A DNA stretch of 64,000 nt from Nocardiopsis coralli (GCF_014892575.1 NZ_JADBGI010000006.1:219698-283697); one strand, 5' to 3'. Counted from the stretch's first letter, positions 7,567-20,797 are shown. Numbers and translations are program-made. Notes: a model not told the origin generated them from the letters alone.

Positions 7567-9786
7567 TCAGGCGTCGGCGGTCTCCTTCGCGTCGCCGCCC
7601 GCGGCCGGGTCCTCACCCTTGACCGAGCGCAGCAGCAGCTGGGACACGTCCACGACCTCGAGGGACTCCGCGGCCTCGCCCGCGGACTTCTTCTCGTTGA
7701 TCGCGTCGCCGAGCATCACCTGGCAGAACGGGCAGGCGGTGGAGACGGTGTCGGGGTTGGTCGTCAGCGCCTCGTCCACACGCTCGGTGTTGATGCGCTT
7801 GCCGATCCGCTCCTCCATCCACATGCGGGCGCCGCCGGCGCCGCAGCAGAAACCGCGCTCCTTGTGGCGGTGCATCTCCTGCGTCTTGACGCCGGGGACC
7901 TTCGCCATGATGTCGCGCGGGGGCGTGTACACCTTGTTGTGCCGGCCCAGGAAGCACGGGTCGTGGTAGGTGATGTTCTCGTCCACCGAGTCCACCGGGG
8001 TCAGCTGGCCCTCGTCCACGAGCTTGGCGAGGAGCTGGCTGTGGTGGATGACCTCGTAGGTGCCGCCGAGGTCGGGGTACTCGTTGGCGAGCGTGTTGAA
8101 GCAGTGCGGGCAGCTGGCCACGATCTTGGTGACCCCGGCCTCGTTGAGCGTCTCCACGTTCTGCTGCGCGAGCATCTGGAAGACGTACTCCATGCCGAGG
8201 CGGCGGGCCGGGTCACCGGTGCACGCCTCCATGCCGCCCATGACCGCGAACTTCACGCCCGCGATGTCGAGGAGCTCGGCGATGGCCTTGGTGGTCTTCT
8301 TCGCGCGGTCCTCGAGCGCACCGGCGCAACCGACCCAGAACAGGTACTCGGTGTCCTCGGGCATCTTCTCGTCGACGACCGTGACCTCGACCGGGTTCTC
8401 CTGCTCGGCCAGCTCCTGGATCCAGTCCATGCGCCGGTCCTCGGCCATCCCCCACGGGTTGGCCTTGTTCTCCAGGTTCTTCAGGAGCGTGTTGGCCTCG
8501 GAGGGGAAGTTGGACTCGACCATGACCTGGTAGCGGCGCATGTCGAGGATGTGGTCGATGTGCTCGATGTCGACCGGGCACTGCTCGACGCACGCACCGC
8601 AGTTGGTGCAGGCCCACAGCTCGTCGGGGTGGATGACGCCACCCTCCTCCTCGGTGCCGACGAGCGGCTTGCCCAGGAGCGAGAGGACGTCCACCCCTGC
8701 GTGGCTCTCGTCGGGCTGCTCGGAGAGGGTCTCCTCGGTCATGCCCTGGAGCAGGTACGGGGCCTTCTCGTAGGTGTGCTGCTGCAGGTCGAGGATGACC
8801 TTCTTGGGGGAGAGCGGCTTCCCGGTGTTCCAGGCGGGGCACTGGTCCTGGCAGCGGCCGCACTCGGTGCAGCTGCTGAAGTCGAGCAGGCCCTTCCAGG
8901 TGAAGTCCTCGAGCTTGCCCGCACCGAACGGGTCCTCGTCGGGGTCGGCCTCCTCGAAGTCGAGGGGCTTCTTGCCGGAGGCGTCCATCATCTGCTTGGC
9001 GCCGCCGTGGGACGGGCTGCCGTCCTGGTTGCGCTTGAAGTAGATGTTGACCGGCGCGAGGAAGCGGTGCCAGCCCACGCCCATGGTGAGCTTCATGGCC
9101 AGCACGACGAAGAACATGTAGCTGATGATCAGCTTGAAGGCGGCCACGAGCGCGATACCGGGCTCGACGACCGACATCTCCCCGGGAAGCGCGGCACCGA
9201 ACGCGTGCGAGAGCGGGGTCGCCCAGACCGGGAAGGGGAAGGTCTCGGAGGCGACCTTGAAGCCGCGGATCAGGAAGATCGAGACGAGGAGGCCGATGAT
9301 GTAGGCCTCGACGTAGTAGGCGGTCCAGTGCTTGGAGTGCATGAACCGCGACTTGCGGCCGCGCCGTGCGGGGCTGTTGATGATCCGGTAGGCGGTCAGG
9401 CCGAGGATGCCGACGAGGCTGAAGCCGGCGATGATCTCGATGGCCAGACCGTAGATCGTCCAGTCGTAGATGAGCGGCAGAGAGAAGTGCGGGTCGAAGA
9501 CCTCGCCCTGCGCCTCGACCACGGTCAGGAAGAGGAGCGGGAACGAGACCATGACGAACCAGTGCGCGACACCCACCCACGGGCGCTTGAGCATCCGCGT
9601 GTGACCGATGGTCTCGATGAGCGTGGTCGTCAGCCGTTGGCCGAACGGTCCCTTGCGCTCCGGCTCCACCGGACGGCCGATGCTCACGGTGCGCACGATC
9701 TGGCGGACAGCCAGAGCGAACACAGCGAGCGCGACCACGGCGAAGACCGAGGTGATGATGCCCAATGTCAAGTACAAAGGCTGCAT
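7567..9786 (-). CDS. Membrane Fe-S oxidoreductase with CCG domains (HdrD/GlcF-like)
   Basis: This 739-residue protein fuses an N-terminal membrane domain of about five helices (NarI/HdrE-like) to a cytoplasmic electron-transfer region. The latter has two 4Fe-4S motifs (CTECGRCQDQCP near 304, CTNCGACVEQCPVD near 392) and two cysteine-rich CCG-type repeats (SCPHCFN; FCCGAGGARMW near 646). This architecture is conserved in actinobacteria (Rv0338c-type iron-sulfur reductases) and is thought to pass electrons to or from the quinone pool; the physiological donor is not established. GGAGG lies nine bases before the ATG. A TTACT-N4-AGTAA operator-like site 66 bp upstream is shared in form with the acyl-CoA dehydrogenase gene at 39819, suggesting co-regulation with fatty-acid oxidation. 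Confidence 0.9.
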   Translation of the reverse strand: MQPLYLTLGIITSVFAVVALAVFALAVRQIVRTVSIGRPVEPERKGPFGQRLTTTLIETIGHTRMLKRPWVGVAHWFVMVSFPLLFLTVVEAQGEVFDPHFSLPLIYDWTIYGLAIEIIAGFSLVGILGLTAYRIINSPARRGRKSRFMHSKHWTAYYVEAYIIGLLVSIFLIRGFKVASETFPFPVWATPLSHAFGAALPGEMSVVEPGIALVAAFKLIISYMFFVVLAMKLTMGVGWHRFLAPVNIYFKRNQDGSPSHGGAKQMMDASGKKPLDFEEADPDEDPFGAGKLEDFTWKGLLDFSSCTECGRCQDQCPAWNTGKPLSPKKVILDLQQHTYEKAPYLLQGMTEETLSEQPDESHAGVDVLSLLGKPLVGTEEEGGVIHPDELWACTNCGACVEQCPVDIEHIDHILDMRRYQVMVESNFPSEANTLLKNLENKANPWGMAEDRRMDWIQELAEQENPVEVTVVDEKMPEDTEYLFWVGCAGALEDRAKKTTKAIAELLDIAGVKFAVMGGMEACTGDPARRLGMEYVFQMLAQQNVETLNEAGVTKIVASCPHCFNTLANEYPDLGGTYEVIHHSQLLAKLVDEGQLTPVDSVDENITYHDPCFLGRHNKVYTPPRDIMAKVPGVKTQEMHRHKERGFCCGAGGARMWMEERIGKRINTERVDEALTTNPDTVSTACPFCQVMLGDAINEKKSAGEAAESLEVVDVSQLLLRSVKGEDPAAGGDAKETADA

Positions 9787-9851
9787 CGTCCGTGGCCTCC
9801 CATCCTGCTGTCGTCATCCGGTGCGCCACACACCGGAGGCCGGGGTACATG

Positions 9852-9865
9852 TTACTAGCGAGTAA
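9852..9865. promoter_or_regulatory. TTACT-AGCG-AGTAA operator-like palindrome
   Basis: This perfect inverted repeat with 5-bp arms lies 66 bp upstream of the Fe-S oxidoreductase start. It closely resembles GTTACTAGTCGGTAG and CTACTCGGCAGTAA ahead of the acyl-CoA dehydrogenase at 39819. Confidence 0.55.
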
Positions 9866-10258
9866 TAGCAGGGGCGTCAACGGATCCTCCGCCACGCGCC
9901 CTCCGCGCGACCCGGCCGCGGGAACCGAATCGCACTCGCTTTTTCGTCAACGCTAGTCAGGTTCCGCGCCACGGAATCACGCGGGCCCGCCGAAGCGGCC
10001 CCATGACACTCCCCACCTCCTCCGCGCGCACGCGCACCCGCGACGGCACCGCGCTCCCCCGCCACCGCTGCCCCACGCGCGCCGCCGCCCCCGATCGCCC
10101 ACGGCTACGGGGATCCCGGACTCTGCCCGGACCCGACCCCGACACCCGGGTCAAGGTTGTCCCCGGGTTGTCCCGGGGTTCGGCCATCTCCCGCCGAGCC
10201 GCTGCACGATTCGGGAACAATCGGGCCTGGTCGTCCGTTGGCAGACCATAGGAAGTGC
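9866..10258. other. Gene-free divergent intergenic region before dnaK
   Basis: About 390 bp between the Fe-S oxidoreductase control region and the dnaK HAIR site. I see no credible coding frame, RNA gene or repeat in it. Confidence 0.6.
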
Positions 10259-10279
10259 ATTGAGTCGGGTCGACTCAAG
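10259..10279. promoter_or_regulatory. HAIR element (HspR operator) of the dnaK operon
   Basis: ATTGAGT-N7-ACTCAAG matches the HspR consensus CTTGAGT-N7-ACTCAAG with one change. It lies just upstream of the -35 box of dnaK. The operon's last gene encodes HspR, so this is the expected autoregulatory site. A further half-site (ACTCAA) appears near 10324. Confidence 0.9.
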
Positions 10280-10283
10280 TGAC

Positions 10284-10312
10284 TTGACAACCCTCACCCG
10301 ACGAAGCAAACT
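10284..10312 (+). promoter_or_regulatory. dnaK promoter
   Basis: A perfect TTGACA at 10284-10289 is followed after 17 bp by CAAACT at 10307-10312. The HAIR site ends only four bases upstream, so bound HspR would block RNA polymerase. Confidence 0.75.
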
Positions 10313-10350
10313 TTCGTCCGAAGGACTCAACTTTCACGGAGGAACCAACC

Positions 10351-12204
<1,854 letters not shown>

Positions 12205-12241
12205 TCCGGGGTCGAGCCGACGAAGGGAGGGCAGATCTCAG

Positions 12242-13015
12242 ATGGCGCAGTCCGACAGCAACAACTCCGGCACCGGCGAGAACGGTGAGGAGACCGAGGG
12301 CCCGGTGATCCGGGACCACCGGAGGATCGATCCCGAGACCGGGGAGGTCCGCGAACCCGAGGCCGGCGAGCAGGCCGCCGAGGACCAGCCGTCCGAGGAG
12401 GCCGAGGCCGGAGCCGACGAGGAGACCGTCGTCGAGGACGACGCCGAGGAGGCGCCCGAGATCCCGGACACCCCGGAGGACCTCGTCTCGGAGGCGATCA
12501 ACGCCGACGAGCGGGTCATCGACCTCACCAACGACATCAAGAGGGTCCAGGCGGAGTACGCCAACTACCGCAAGCGCGTCGAGCGCGACCGGGTGGCGGT
12601 CCGTGAGGCGGCCACCGCGAAGGTGGTCGAGGAGCTCCTGCCGATCCTGGACGATGTCGGCCGCGCCCGCGAGCACGACGAGCTCAACGGCGGCTTCAAG
12701 GCGGTCGGGGAGGCCCTGGAGGCCACCGCGACCAAGCTGGGGCTGGAGCGGTACGCCGAGCAGGGCGACGAGTTCGACCCGAACGTGCACGAGGCGCTCA
12801 CTCTGGTGCCGGTCCCCAACATCTCGGTCCAGACGGTCATCGAGGTGTTCCAGCCGGGGTACCGCATCGGGGAGAGGGTCCTGCGCCCGGCCCGTGTCGT
12901 CGTGGGTGACCCCCAGGACGGCGAGGAGGCCGAGGGCGACTCGGCCGAGGCCGCGGAGTCGGAGGACGGCGGGTCCACCGGTTCCGGTGACGGCAAGGCC
13001 GACGACGGCAAGTAG
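12242..13015 (+). CDS. grpE: Nucleotide exchange factor GrpE
   Basis: This 257-residue protein releases ADP from DnaK. A long acidic N-terminal region (about 1-95) precedes the coiled coil (IKRVQAEYANYRKRVERD, about 97-120) and the C-terminal beta domain (EQGDEFDPNVHEALTLVP, then ...PGYRIGERVLRPARVVV). The conserved PGY and LRPA motifs are present. It is longer than E. coli GrpE because of acidic tails at both ends, which is usual in actinomycetes. The start is ATG 12242 behind GGAGGG; it lies 37 bp after dnaK. Confidence 0.96.
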   Translation: MAQSDSNNSGTGENGEETEGPVIRDHRRIDPETGEVREPEAGEQAAEDQPSEEAEAGADEETVVEDDAEEAPEIPDTPEDLVSEAINADERVIDLTNDIKRVQAEYANYRKRVERDRVAVREAATAKVVEELLPILDDVGRAREHDELNGGFKAVGEALEATATKLGLERYAEQGDEFDPNVHEALTLVPVPNISVQTVIEVFQPGYRIGERVLRPARVVVGDPQDGEEAEGDSAEAAESEDGGSTGSGDGKADDGK

Positions 13016-13206
13016 CGGTCCGGTCCGCGGGCCGGCGGGTGCGGCCCAGGGGCATCACCCGCCGGTTCCGCACCGGCCCGCCAGAGGCTCTTCCGGCCGG
13101 GGCACCACCGTGTGTCCCGGCCGGAGGCCGACCCCGGCCGAGGAGCGGACGGGGCGACGTGGAAGCATCGGACGCAACCGGCAGCAGCGGGAGAAGGCTT
13201 TAGTCG

Positions 13207-14379
13207 ATGAGCACCAAGGACTACCTGGAGAAGGACTACTACAAGGTCCTCGGAGTCTCAAAGACCGCCTCGAAGGACGAGATCAAGCAGTCCTACCGCA
13301 AGCTGGCCAGGGAGAACCACCCCGACGCCAACAACGACGACCCTCAGGCCGCCGAGCGGTTCAAGGAGATCTCCGAGGCCTACAACGTCCTGTCGGACGA
13401 GAAGCGCCGCAAGGAGTACGACGAAGCGCGGTCGCTCTTCGGCGGCGGCGGTTACAGCCCCGGGGGCGGCAACACCGGTCCGGGCGGGTTCGACATGAGC
13501 GACCTGTTCGGCACACCGGGGGGCACCACCCGCGGCGGTGGCGGCGGTGAGCGCCTCAGCGACCTGTTCGGGGGCCTGTTCGGCAACCGCACCCGCACCG
13601 GCGGGGCCACCCGCAGCCGGCGGGGCGCCGACATCGAGACCGAGACGTCGATGAGTTTCCGCGAGGCGGCGGAAGGTGCGACGCGTTCCTTCCAGCTGTC
13701 GAGCGATGCGCCGTGTGCGACGTGCAAGGGCACCGGTGCAAGGGCCGGGACCGCGCCCCGCATGTGCCCGAAGTGTTCTGGCACCGGCCACGCGAGCCAG
13801 AACCTGGGGGGTTTCTCCCTCTCCGAGCCGTGCGACGAGTGCCGCGGCCGGGGACTGGTCGTCGACGACCCCTGCCCCACCTGCACCGGGAGCGGTCGCG
13901 GCAAGAGCACTCGCACGATTCAGACCCGGATCCCCGGCGGTGTGCACGACGGGCAGAAGATCCGGCTCAAGGGCAAGGGCGCCCCGGGTGAGAACGGCGG
14001 CCCGGCCGGTGACCTCTACGTCGTCGTTCATGTGAAGGAGCACGCGGTGTTCGGCCGCAACGGCGACAACCTCACCCTCACCGTCCCCGTGACCGTCCCC
14101 GAGGCCGCACTCGGCGCGGACGTCCGGGTACCCACCCTCGGCGGTTTCCCGGTCACCGTGAAGGTTCCGCCGGGCACACAGAACGGGCGCAAGCTGCGGG
14201 TCCGCGGCAAGGGCGCCACGCGCAAGGACGGCACCCCCGGCGACATGATCGTCACGTTCGAGGTCAAGGTGCCGCAGACGCTCAACGGCGACGCGCGCGA
14301 GGCTCTGGAGAAGTTCCGCGCAGCGACCTCCGACTACGACCCGCGTGACGGGCTCGAAGCGCGGGCGAAGGGTGCGTGA
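13207..14379 (+). CDS. dnaJ: Co-chaperone DnaJ
   Basis: This 390-residue protein stimulates DnaK ATPase and delivers substrates. It has an N-terminal J domain with the HPD motif (ENHPDANND, about residue 38), a Gly-rich stretch including GGGGYSPGGG, four CxxCxGxG zinc repeats (CATCKGTG, CPKCSGTG, CDECRGRG, CPTCTGSG), and C-terminal substrate-binding domains. This is the operon-type DnaJ1 of actinobacteria. It follows grpE after 191 bp, a gap large enough for processing or a secondary promoter, although none is obvious. Its stop overlaps the hspR start. Confidence 0.96.
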   Translation: MSTKDYLEKDYYKVLGVSKTASKDEIKQSYRKLARENHPDANNDDPQAAERFKEISEAYNVLSDEKRRKEYDEARSLFGGGGYSPGGGNTGPGGFDMSDLFGTPGGTTRGGGGGERLSDLFGGLFGNRTRTGGATRSRRGADIETETSMSFREAAEGATRSFQLSSDAPCATCKGTGARAGTAPRMCPKCSGTGHASQNLGGFSLSEPCDECRGRGLVVDDPCPTCTGSGRGKSTRTIQTRIPGGVHDGQKIRLKGKGAPGENGGPAGDLYVVVHVKEHAVFGRNGDNLTLTVPVTVPEAALGADVRVPTLGGFPVTVKVPPGTQNGRKLRVRGKGATRKDGTPGDMIVTFEVKVPQTLNGDAREALEKFRAATSDYDPRDGLEARAKGA

Positions 14380-14873
14380 ACGACGTGAACGATCCTTCTT
14401 TCGGTGCTGACGCACCGGTCTATGTGATCTCGGTGGCGGCCGAGCTGGCCGGTATGCACCCGCAGACTCTGCGGCAGTACGACCGACTGGGGATCGTCTC
14501 GCCCGGCCGTGCGTCCGGCCGGGGCCGGCGCTACTCCATGCGCGACGTGCAGATGCTGCGCGAGGTGGCACGCCTGTCGCAGGAGGAGGGCATCAACCTG
14601 GCCGGGATCAAGCGGATCCTGGAGCTCGAGCACGAGGTGCGGGACCTGCGCGAGCAGATCTTCCACCTGGCCAACGAACTGGAGGCGGCGCGCCGCGCGG
14701 TGTCCCGCAGGGGACGCCCCACGGGGCACGAGCCGGGGACCTCGCGGGGGGAACTGGTGCGCCGCACTCGCGTGACCATCTTCAACACGGCCGAGCAGCC
14801 CGGTGAAGGCCCGGGCCGTGGCGAGGGGTCGGACGGTCCGGGGACGGGCCGTCCGGAGGACGACCGGGGCTGA
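14376..14873 (+). CDS. hspR: Heat-shock repressor HspR (MerR family)
   Basis: This 165-residue protein has a MerR-type winged helix at about residues 12-80 (YVISVAAELAGMHPQTLRQY onward, with SGRGRRYSMRDV) and a coiled-coil helix (about 90-115). It represses the dnaK operon through the HAIR site, with DnaK as co-repressor in characterised actinomycetes. The GTG at 14376 overlaps the dnaJ stop (GTGA), so translation is coupled; a GTG nine bases later is an alternative. The C-terminal 50 residues are polar, Gly/Arg-rich and probably disordered, a little longer than in Streptomyces HspR. Confidence 0.93.
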   Translation: MNDVNDPSFGADAPVYVISVAAELAGMHPQTLRQYDRLGIVSPGRASGRGRRYSMRDVQMLREVARLSQEEGINLAGIKRILELEHEVRDLREQIFHLANELEAARRAVSRRGRPTGHEPGTSRGELVRRTRVTIFNTAEQPGEGPGRGEGSDGPGTGRPEDDRG

Positions 14874-14944
14874 CACCGCCTCGAGGGCCCGGCCCGAGGG
14901 GTCTCCGGCACGGGTGTCATGCGGCGTGGTCGACCGCGATTCAT

Positions 14945-14978
14945 CACTCTGAGTGACTTTATTTGCGAAAGGAGTCAC
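14945..14978. promoter_or_regulatory. Inverted repeats in the clpB control region
   Basis: CACTC-T-GAGTG (14945-14955) and GTGACT...AGTCAC (14953-14958 with 14973-14978) overlap just before clpB. The GAGTGACTT portion loosely resembles a HAIR half-site, but a canonical HAIR element is absent. HspR control of clpB is known in Streptomyces; here it is only possible. The AAGGAG ribosome site (14969-14974) lies inside the repeat. Confidence 0.35.
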
Positions 14979-14983
14979 CTCGC

Positions 14984-17602
<2,619 letters not shown>

Positions 17603-17616
17603 CACCACCCGTGACG

Positions 17617-17644
17617 AGGGCCGGGCGCGCGTGCGCCCGGCCCT
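17617..17644. terminator. Terminator hairpin after clpB
   Basis: A perfect 12-bp stem (17617-17628 with 17633-17644) with a 4-nt loop lies 15 bp past the clpB stop and serves the convergent epimerase gene as well. There is no T-run. A 14-codon open frame with a ribosome site (ATG 17769 to TGA 17813) lies between this and the epimerase; it is probably meaningless or a gene scrap. Confidence 0.8.
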
Positions 17645-17819
17645 CTTCGCCTGTTCCCGCCCCGGCCTCAGGGGCGGTCCCCAGCAGGGATGGACCTTCC
17701 CACGCACCCCGAGGGCGGGGTCCGTGACGCACACGGTGCCGGTGTCCGCCGCAGAAGGGGAGCACGCCATGACCGTGATCGAACCCCCTCGCCGAGATCT
17801 CCCGAGAAGCTGACGGGGC

Positions 17820-18806
17820 TCAGCTGGCCAGGACCCGGGCCTCGACCTCCGGGTCCAGGCCGACGCGGGGCCGGTCGGGGCGCTGGGGCGCCTCGCCGCC
17901 GAGGGAGCGCAGCCACTGCCAGGTATCGGCGACCGTCTCGGCCGCCGGTCGGCACCGCAGACCGGTGGCGAGCGCCCGGTCGACGTTGCCCTGGTGCAGG
18001 GTCCCGTGCAGCTCGCCCGGCGGCAGCCAGACGGGCAGTTCGGTCCAGGGCCGGATCCCGGCGGCCTCGATCTCCTCGGGGCCGAGCCACCGGAACTCCG
18101 CGTCGGATCCGGTGACCCCCTTACAGGCCTCCAGGAGCTCCTCCATGGTGGTGTGGCCGATCGGGCTCACCGTGTTGTACGGCCCTCCCAACCCCTGGCC
18201 CACCGCGTCGAGGGTCCAGGCGGCGAGGTCGCGGGCGTCGATGTACTGCAGCGGCAGGTCGCGCGGGCCGGGCGCCAGGACCGGACCGCCCCGGGCGATA
18301 CGGTGCAGCCACCAGGGCAGGCGGCCGATGTTCTCGTACGGGCCGAGGACGAGCCCGGCGCGCACGAACAGCGCACGCTCGCCGAACACCGCCTCCGCGG
18401 CCAGCTCTCCGCCGCGTTTGGCCCGCGCGTAGTCGCTCCCGTCGTCGTCGGGGGAGGACTCCACGACCGGAGCGCCCTCGTCCGCGCCGGGCGCGCTGGG
18501 CAGGCCGTGGACCGAACGGCTGGAGACGTAGGCGTAGTGCCCGACCCGGCCGGAGAGCAGGCGGGCGGCGGCGGAGACCGCGGCGGGAGCGCCCGACCAC
18601 GTGTCGACGACGGCGTCCCACTCCCCCGTGCGCAGCTCGCCGAGGCCGCCGTCCTCGGTGCGGTCCCCGTGACGGACCTCGACGCCTCCGGGGGCGGGAT
18701 GTCGCCCCCGGTGGAAGACGGTGACCTCCCACCCCCGGGCGAGCGCCCCTTCGACGACCGCCCGCCCCACGAACTCGGTACCGCCCAGAACCAGGAGTCT
18801 CGTCAT
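17820..18806 (-). CDS. NAD-dependent epimerase/dehydratase (extended SDR fold)
   Basis: This 328-residue protein begins MTRLLVLGGTEFVGRAVVEG, a Rossmann nucleotide-binding loop of the GGTxFxGR type seen in atypical or extended SDRs. Residues HYAYVSSRSVHG hold the central strand with the catalytic Ser region, and a DYARAKRGGE segment supplies the YxxxK equivalent. Such proteins act on nucleotide sugars or as RNA-binding NAD-proteins; the substrate cannot be told. The ATG at 18806 is set by the Rossmann motif at the extreme N-terminus. It is monocistronic, with clpB converging on it. Confidence 0.82.
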   Translation of the reverse strand: MTRLLVLGGTEFVGRAVVEGALARGWEVTVFHRGRHPAPGGVEVRHGDRTEDGGLGELRTGEWDAVVDTWSGAPAAVSAAARLLSGRVGHYAYVSSRSVHGLPSAPGADEGAPVVESSPDDDGSDYARAKRGGELAAEAVFGERALFVRAGLVLGPYENIGRLPWWLHRIARGGPVLAPGPRDLPLQYIDARDLAAWTLDAVGQGLGGPYNTVSPIGHTTMEELLEACKGVTGSDAEFRWLGPEEIEAAGIRPWTELPVWLPPGELHGTLHQGNVDRALATGLRCRPAAETVADTWQWLRSLGGEAPQRPDRPRVGLDPEVEARVLAS

Positions 18807-18902
18807 CCGGCCAGTCTTGCGGACTCGGCACCCGGGCGCCAGGGGTTCCTGCCCACAGCAGAACCCCCGGACTCGCCCGGCTCCCACCGTGCCCCGGGGG
18901 TG

Positions 18903-18980
18903 TCACCGGGTACCGAGGAAGCGCAGGAGCGCCTCCGCCGTCTCGTCCGGTGCGTCCTCGGGGAGGAAGTGGCCCGCCCC
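18903..18980 (-). pseudogene. 3' remnant of an alpha/beta hydrolase gene
   Basis: On the minus strand this stretch reads GAGHFLPEDAPDETAEALLRF, then LGTR and a stop. That is the classic C-terminal end of an alpha/beta hydrolase: catalytic His in GxGHFLPEDAPDE, then the terminal helix. No matching upstream part exists; the frame runs straight into the C-terminal region of the sigma-factor gene at 19057. I read it as the leftover end of a deleted hydrolase gene, possibly once an operon partner of the sigma factor. Confidence 0.7.
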
Positions 18981-19056
18981 AGGGGTCCTTTCCCGGCGTG
19001 ACCGACAGTGACGGCAGGGGTCGGAAGGCGCAGCGCACAGGGCCGAGGGGCCGGCC

Positions 19057-20328
19057 TCAGAACCCGGGCACCGGAACACACCCGCGGGCGCGGCGCTGCA
19101 GGAGCACACGTTCGCCGCCGTTGTCGGTGAGCATCGCCGCGTGTTCGAACTCCGCACGGGCCTGGCTCCGGTACCCGAGGCGCAGCAACAGGTCGCCGCG
19201 CACGGCGAAGAACAGCGGGTAGCGCTCCATGGCGGGTTCGTCGGCCAGGGTGTCGACGATGGTGAGGGCGGCGCGGGGGCCGCGGTCCATGGACAGCGCG
19301 ACGGCCCGGTTGAGTTCGGCGACCGGTGAGCGGGTGGCGCGCACGAGCTCGCCGTAGAGGTCGGCGATGGCGCCCCAGTCGGTGTCCTCGGTGCGGGGGG
19401 CGCGGGCGTGTTCGGCGGCGATGGCGGCCTGGAGCGCGTAGGGGCCGCGGGTCGGGTTCGGGCCGGCGGGAACGGAGCGTTCCAGGGTGGCCAGGCCGCG
19501 GGCGACCTGGCGGCGGTCCCAGCGGGTGCGGTCCTGGTCCTCGAGGGGGACGGGCGTGCCGTCGGGTGCGCAGCGTGCCCGGAACCGGGAGGCGTGCAGT
19601 TCCATGAGGGCGAGGAGCCCGTGCGCCTCGGGTTCGCCGGGCATGATGCGCACGAGCACACGTCCGAGGTAGAGGGCCTCCTCGGCGAGTTCCGGGCGCA
19701 TCCAGTCGTCCCCGGCGGTGGCGACGTACCCCTCGTTGAACACCAGGTGGACCACGGAGAGCACGGACGCCAGGCGGACGTCGCGTTCGTCCCCCGCCGG
19801 CACCTCGAAGCGCACGTTCTTCTCGCGCAGGGTGCGTTTGGCGCGCACGATGCGCTGGGCGACGGTCGGTTCGGGCAGGAGGAAGGCCCGGGCGACCTCC
19901 GCGGTGGTGAGCCCGCCCAGCAGGCGCAGGGTCAGGGCCACCCGGGAGGCGACCGGCAGCACGGGGTGGCAGCACACGAACACCAGGCGCAGGAGGTCGT
20001 CGCCGTAGTCGTCCTCGACCGCGTCGAACTGGTTCTGCCCGTCGTGGAGGGCGGCCTCGCGTCCGAGTTCGGTGAGGCGGTCGCGGAAGCGGGCGTCGCG
20101 CCGCCACCGGTCGACGACGCGGCGTTTGGCGACGGTGGTCAGCCACGCGGCGGGGTTGCGGGGCGTTCCCTCGCGCGGCCAGGTCTCCAAGGCGCTGACC
20201 AGGGCGTCCTGGGCGACCTCCTCGGCGGTGCCGACGTCGCCGACCATGCGGGTGAGCACGGCGACGAGGCGGCCGGACTCGATCCGCCAGACCGCCTCGA
20301 CCGCGCCCCGAGCTTCCGTGTGACCCAC
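19057..20328 (-). CDS. ECF sigma factor, ECF42-like, with C-terminal TPR-type extension
   Basis: This 423-residue protein has sigma region 2 (VEAVWRIESGRLVAVLTRMV, then EEVAQDALVSALETWP), region 4 (LTLRLLGGLTTAEVARAFLL, then EPTVAQRIVRAKRTL) and about 220 further helical residues. Length, the RIVRAKRTLR motif and the long extension fit the ECF42 group, which has no anti-sigma factor and is encoded next to DGPF (YCII) proteins, exactly as here. In ECF42 the C-terminal extension has TPR-like repeats and is needed for activity. The start is taken as GTG 20328 (GHTEARGAVEAVWR). It lies 43 bp downstream of the YCII gene. Target genes are usually the DGPF genes themselves. Confidence 0.88.
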   Translation of the reverse strand: MGHTEARGAVEAVWRIESGRLVAVLTRMVGDVGTAEEVAQDALVSALETWPREGTPRNPAAWLTTVAKRRVVDRWRRDARFRDRLTELGREAALHDGQNQFDAVEDDYGDDLLRLVFVCCHPVLPVASRVALTLRLLGGLTTAEVARAFLLPEPTVAQRIVRAKRTLREKNVRFEVPAGDERDVRLASVLSVVHLVFNEGYVATAGDDWMRPELAEEALYLGRVLVRIMPGEPEAHGLLALMELHASRFRARCAPDGTPVPLEDQDRTRWDRRQVARGLATLERSVPAGPNPTRGPYALQAAIAAEHARAPRTEDTDWGAIADLYGELVRATRSPVAELNRAVALSMDRGPRAALTIVDTLADEPAMERYPLFFAVRGDLLLRLGYRSQARAEFEHAAMLTDNGGERVLLQRRARGCVPVPGF

Positions 20329-20371
20329 GTCACCATGACAGCACCGTGGGGCCGCACGATGCAAGTGCAGG

Positions 20372-20797
20372 TCAGATGCCCTGCCCCTGCGCCCGGAGCT
20401 GCCGCTCGCGTTCCTTGAGCTCCTCGGGCATCTCGTCCAGGTCGTCGAGCTCGGCGATCCTGCGGAGCTGGAGCCGGAGCTCGCCCTGCGGCGGGTGCGG
20501 GCAGCGCCGCGCCCAGGCGATCGCCTCCTCCTTCGAGGCCACGTCCAGCACCCAGTAGCCGGCGATGAACTCCTTCGCCTCGGTGAAGGGGCCGTCGAAC
20601 ACCTCGGCCCGCCCGTCGCGGAAGGCCACCTCGGCCCCCTCGGACGTGGACAGGAGCCCTTCGCCGGTGACCAGGACCCCGGACCGGGACATCTTCTCGT
20701 TGTAGTTGGCCATCTCCTCGTAGACCTCCGGAGGTGCCTCGTACTCCCCGGCGGCCTCGTCCTGCGGGTCGCTCATGATCGTCATCAGGTAACGCAT
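20372..20797 (-). CDS. YCII/DGPF-domain protein, partner of the ECF42 sigma factor
   Basis: This is a 141-residue single-domain protein. It starts MRYLMTIMSD and contains the FDGPFTEAKEFIAGYWVLDV motif (about 75-95) that gives DGPF proteins their name; the domain is a ferredoxin-like fold related to YciI. Biochemical function is not settled. GGAAGGAC stands five bases before the ATG. It is transcribed ahead of the sigma gene in what looks like a two-gene operon, the standard ECF42 context. Confidence 0.88.
   Translation of the reverse strand: MRYLMTIMSDPQDEAAGEYEAPPEVYEEMANYNEKMSRSGVLVTGEGLLSTSEGAEVAFRDGRAEVFDGPFTEAKEFIAGYWVLDVASKEEAIAWARRCPHPPQGELRLQLRRIAELDDLDEMPEELKERERQLRAQGQGI

Noticed and set aside
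6652..9858. A 1068-residue open frame on the plus strand across the hydrolase and Fe-S genes
   Set aside because: It is an antisense/shifted shadow: codon use is un-gene-like and it covers the real genes 6230-7414 (+) and 7567-9786 (-).
14945..14978. A true HAIR element before clpB
   Set aside because: Only half-site-like pieces exist; the spacing does not fit CTTGAGT-N7-ACTCAAG, so it is listed only as a low-confidence regulatory region.
17769..17813. A 14-codon ORF with a ribosome site after clpB
   Set aside because: Too short to call a gene, and no sign of a leader-peptide attenuator beside it; mentioned only in the terminator entry.
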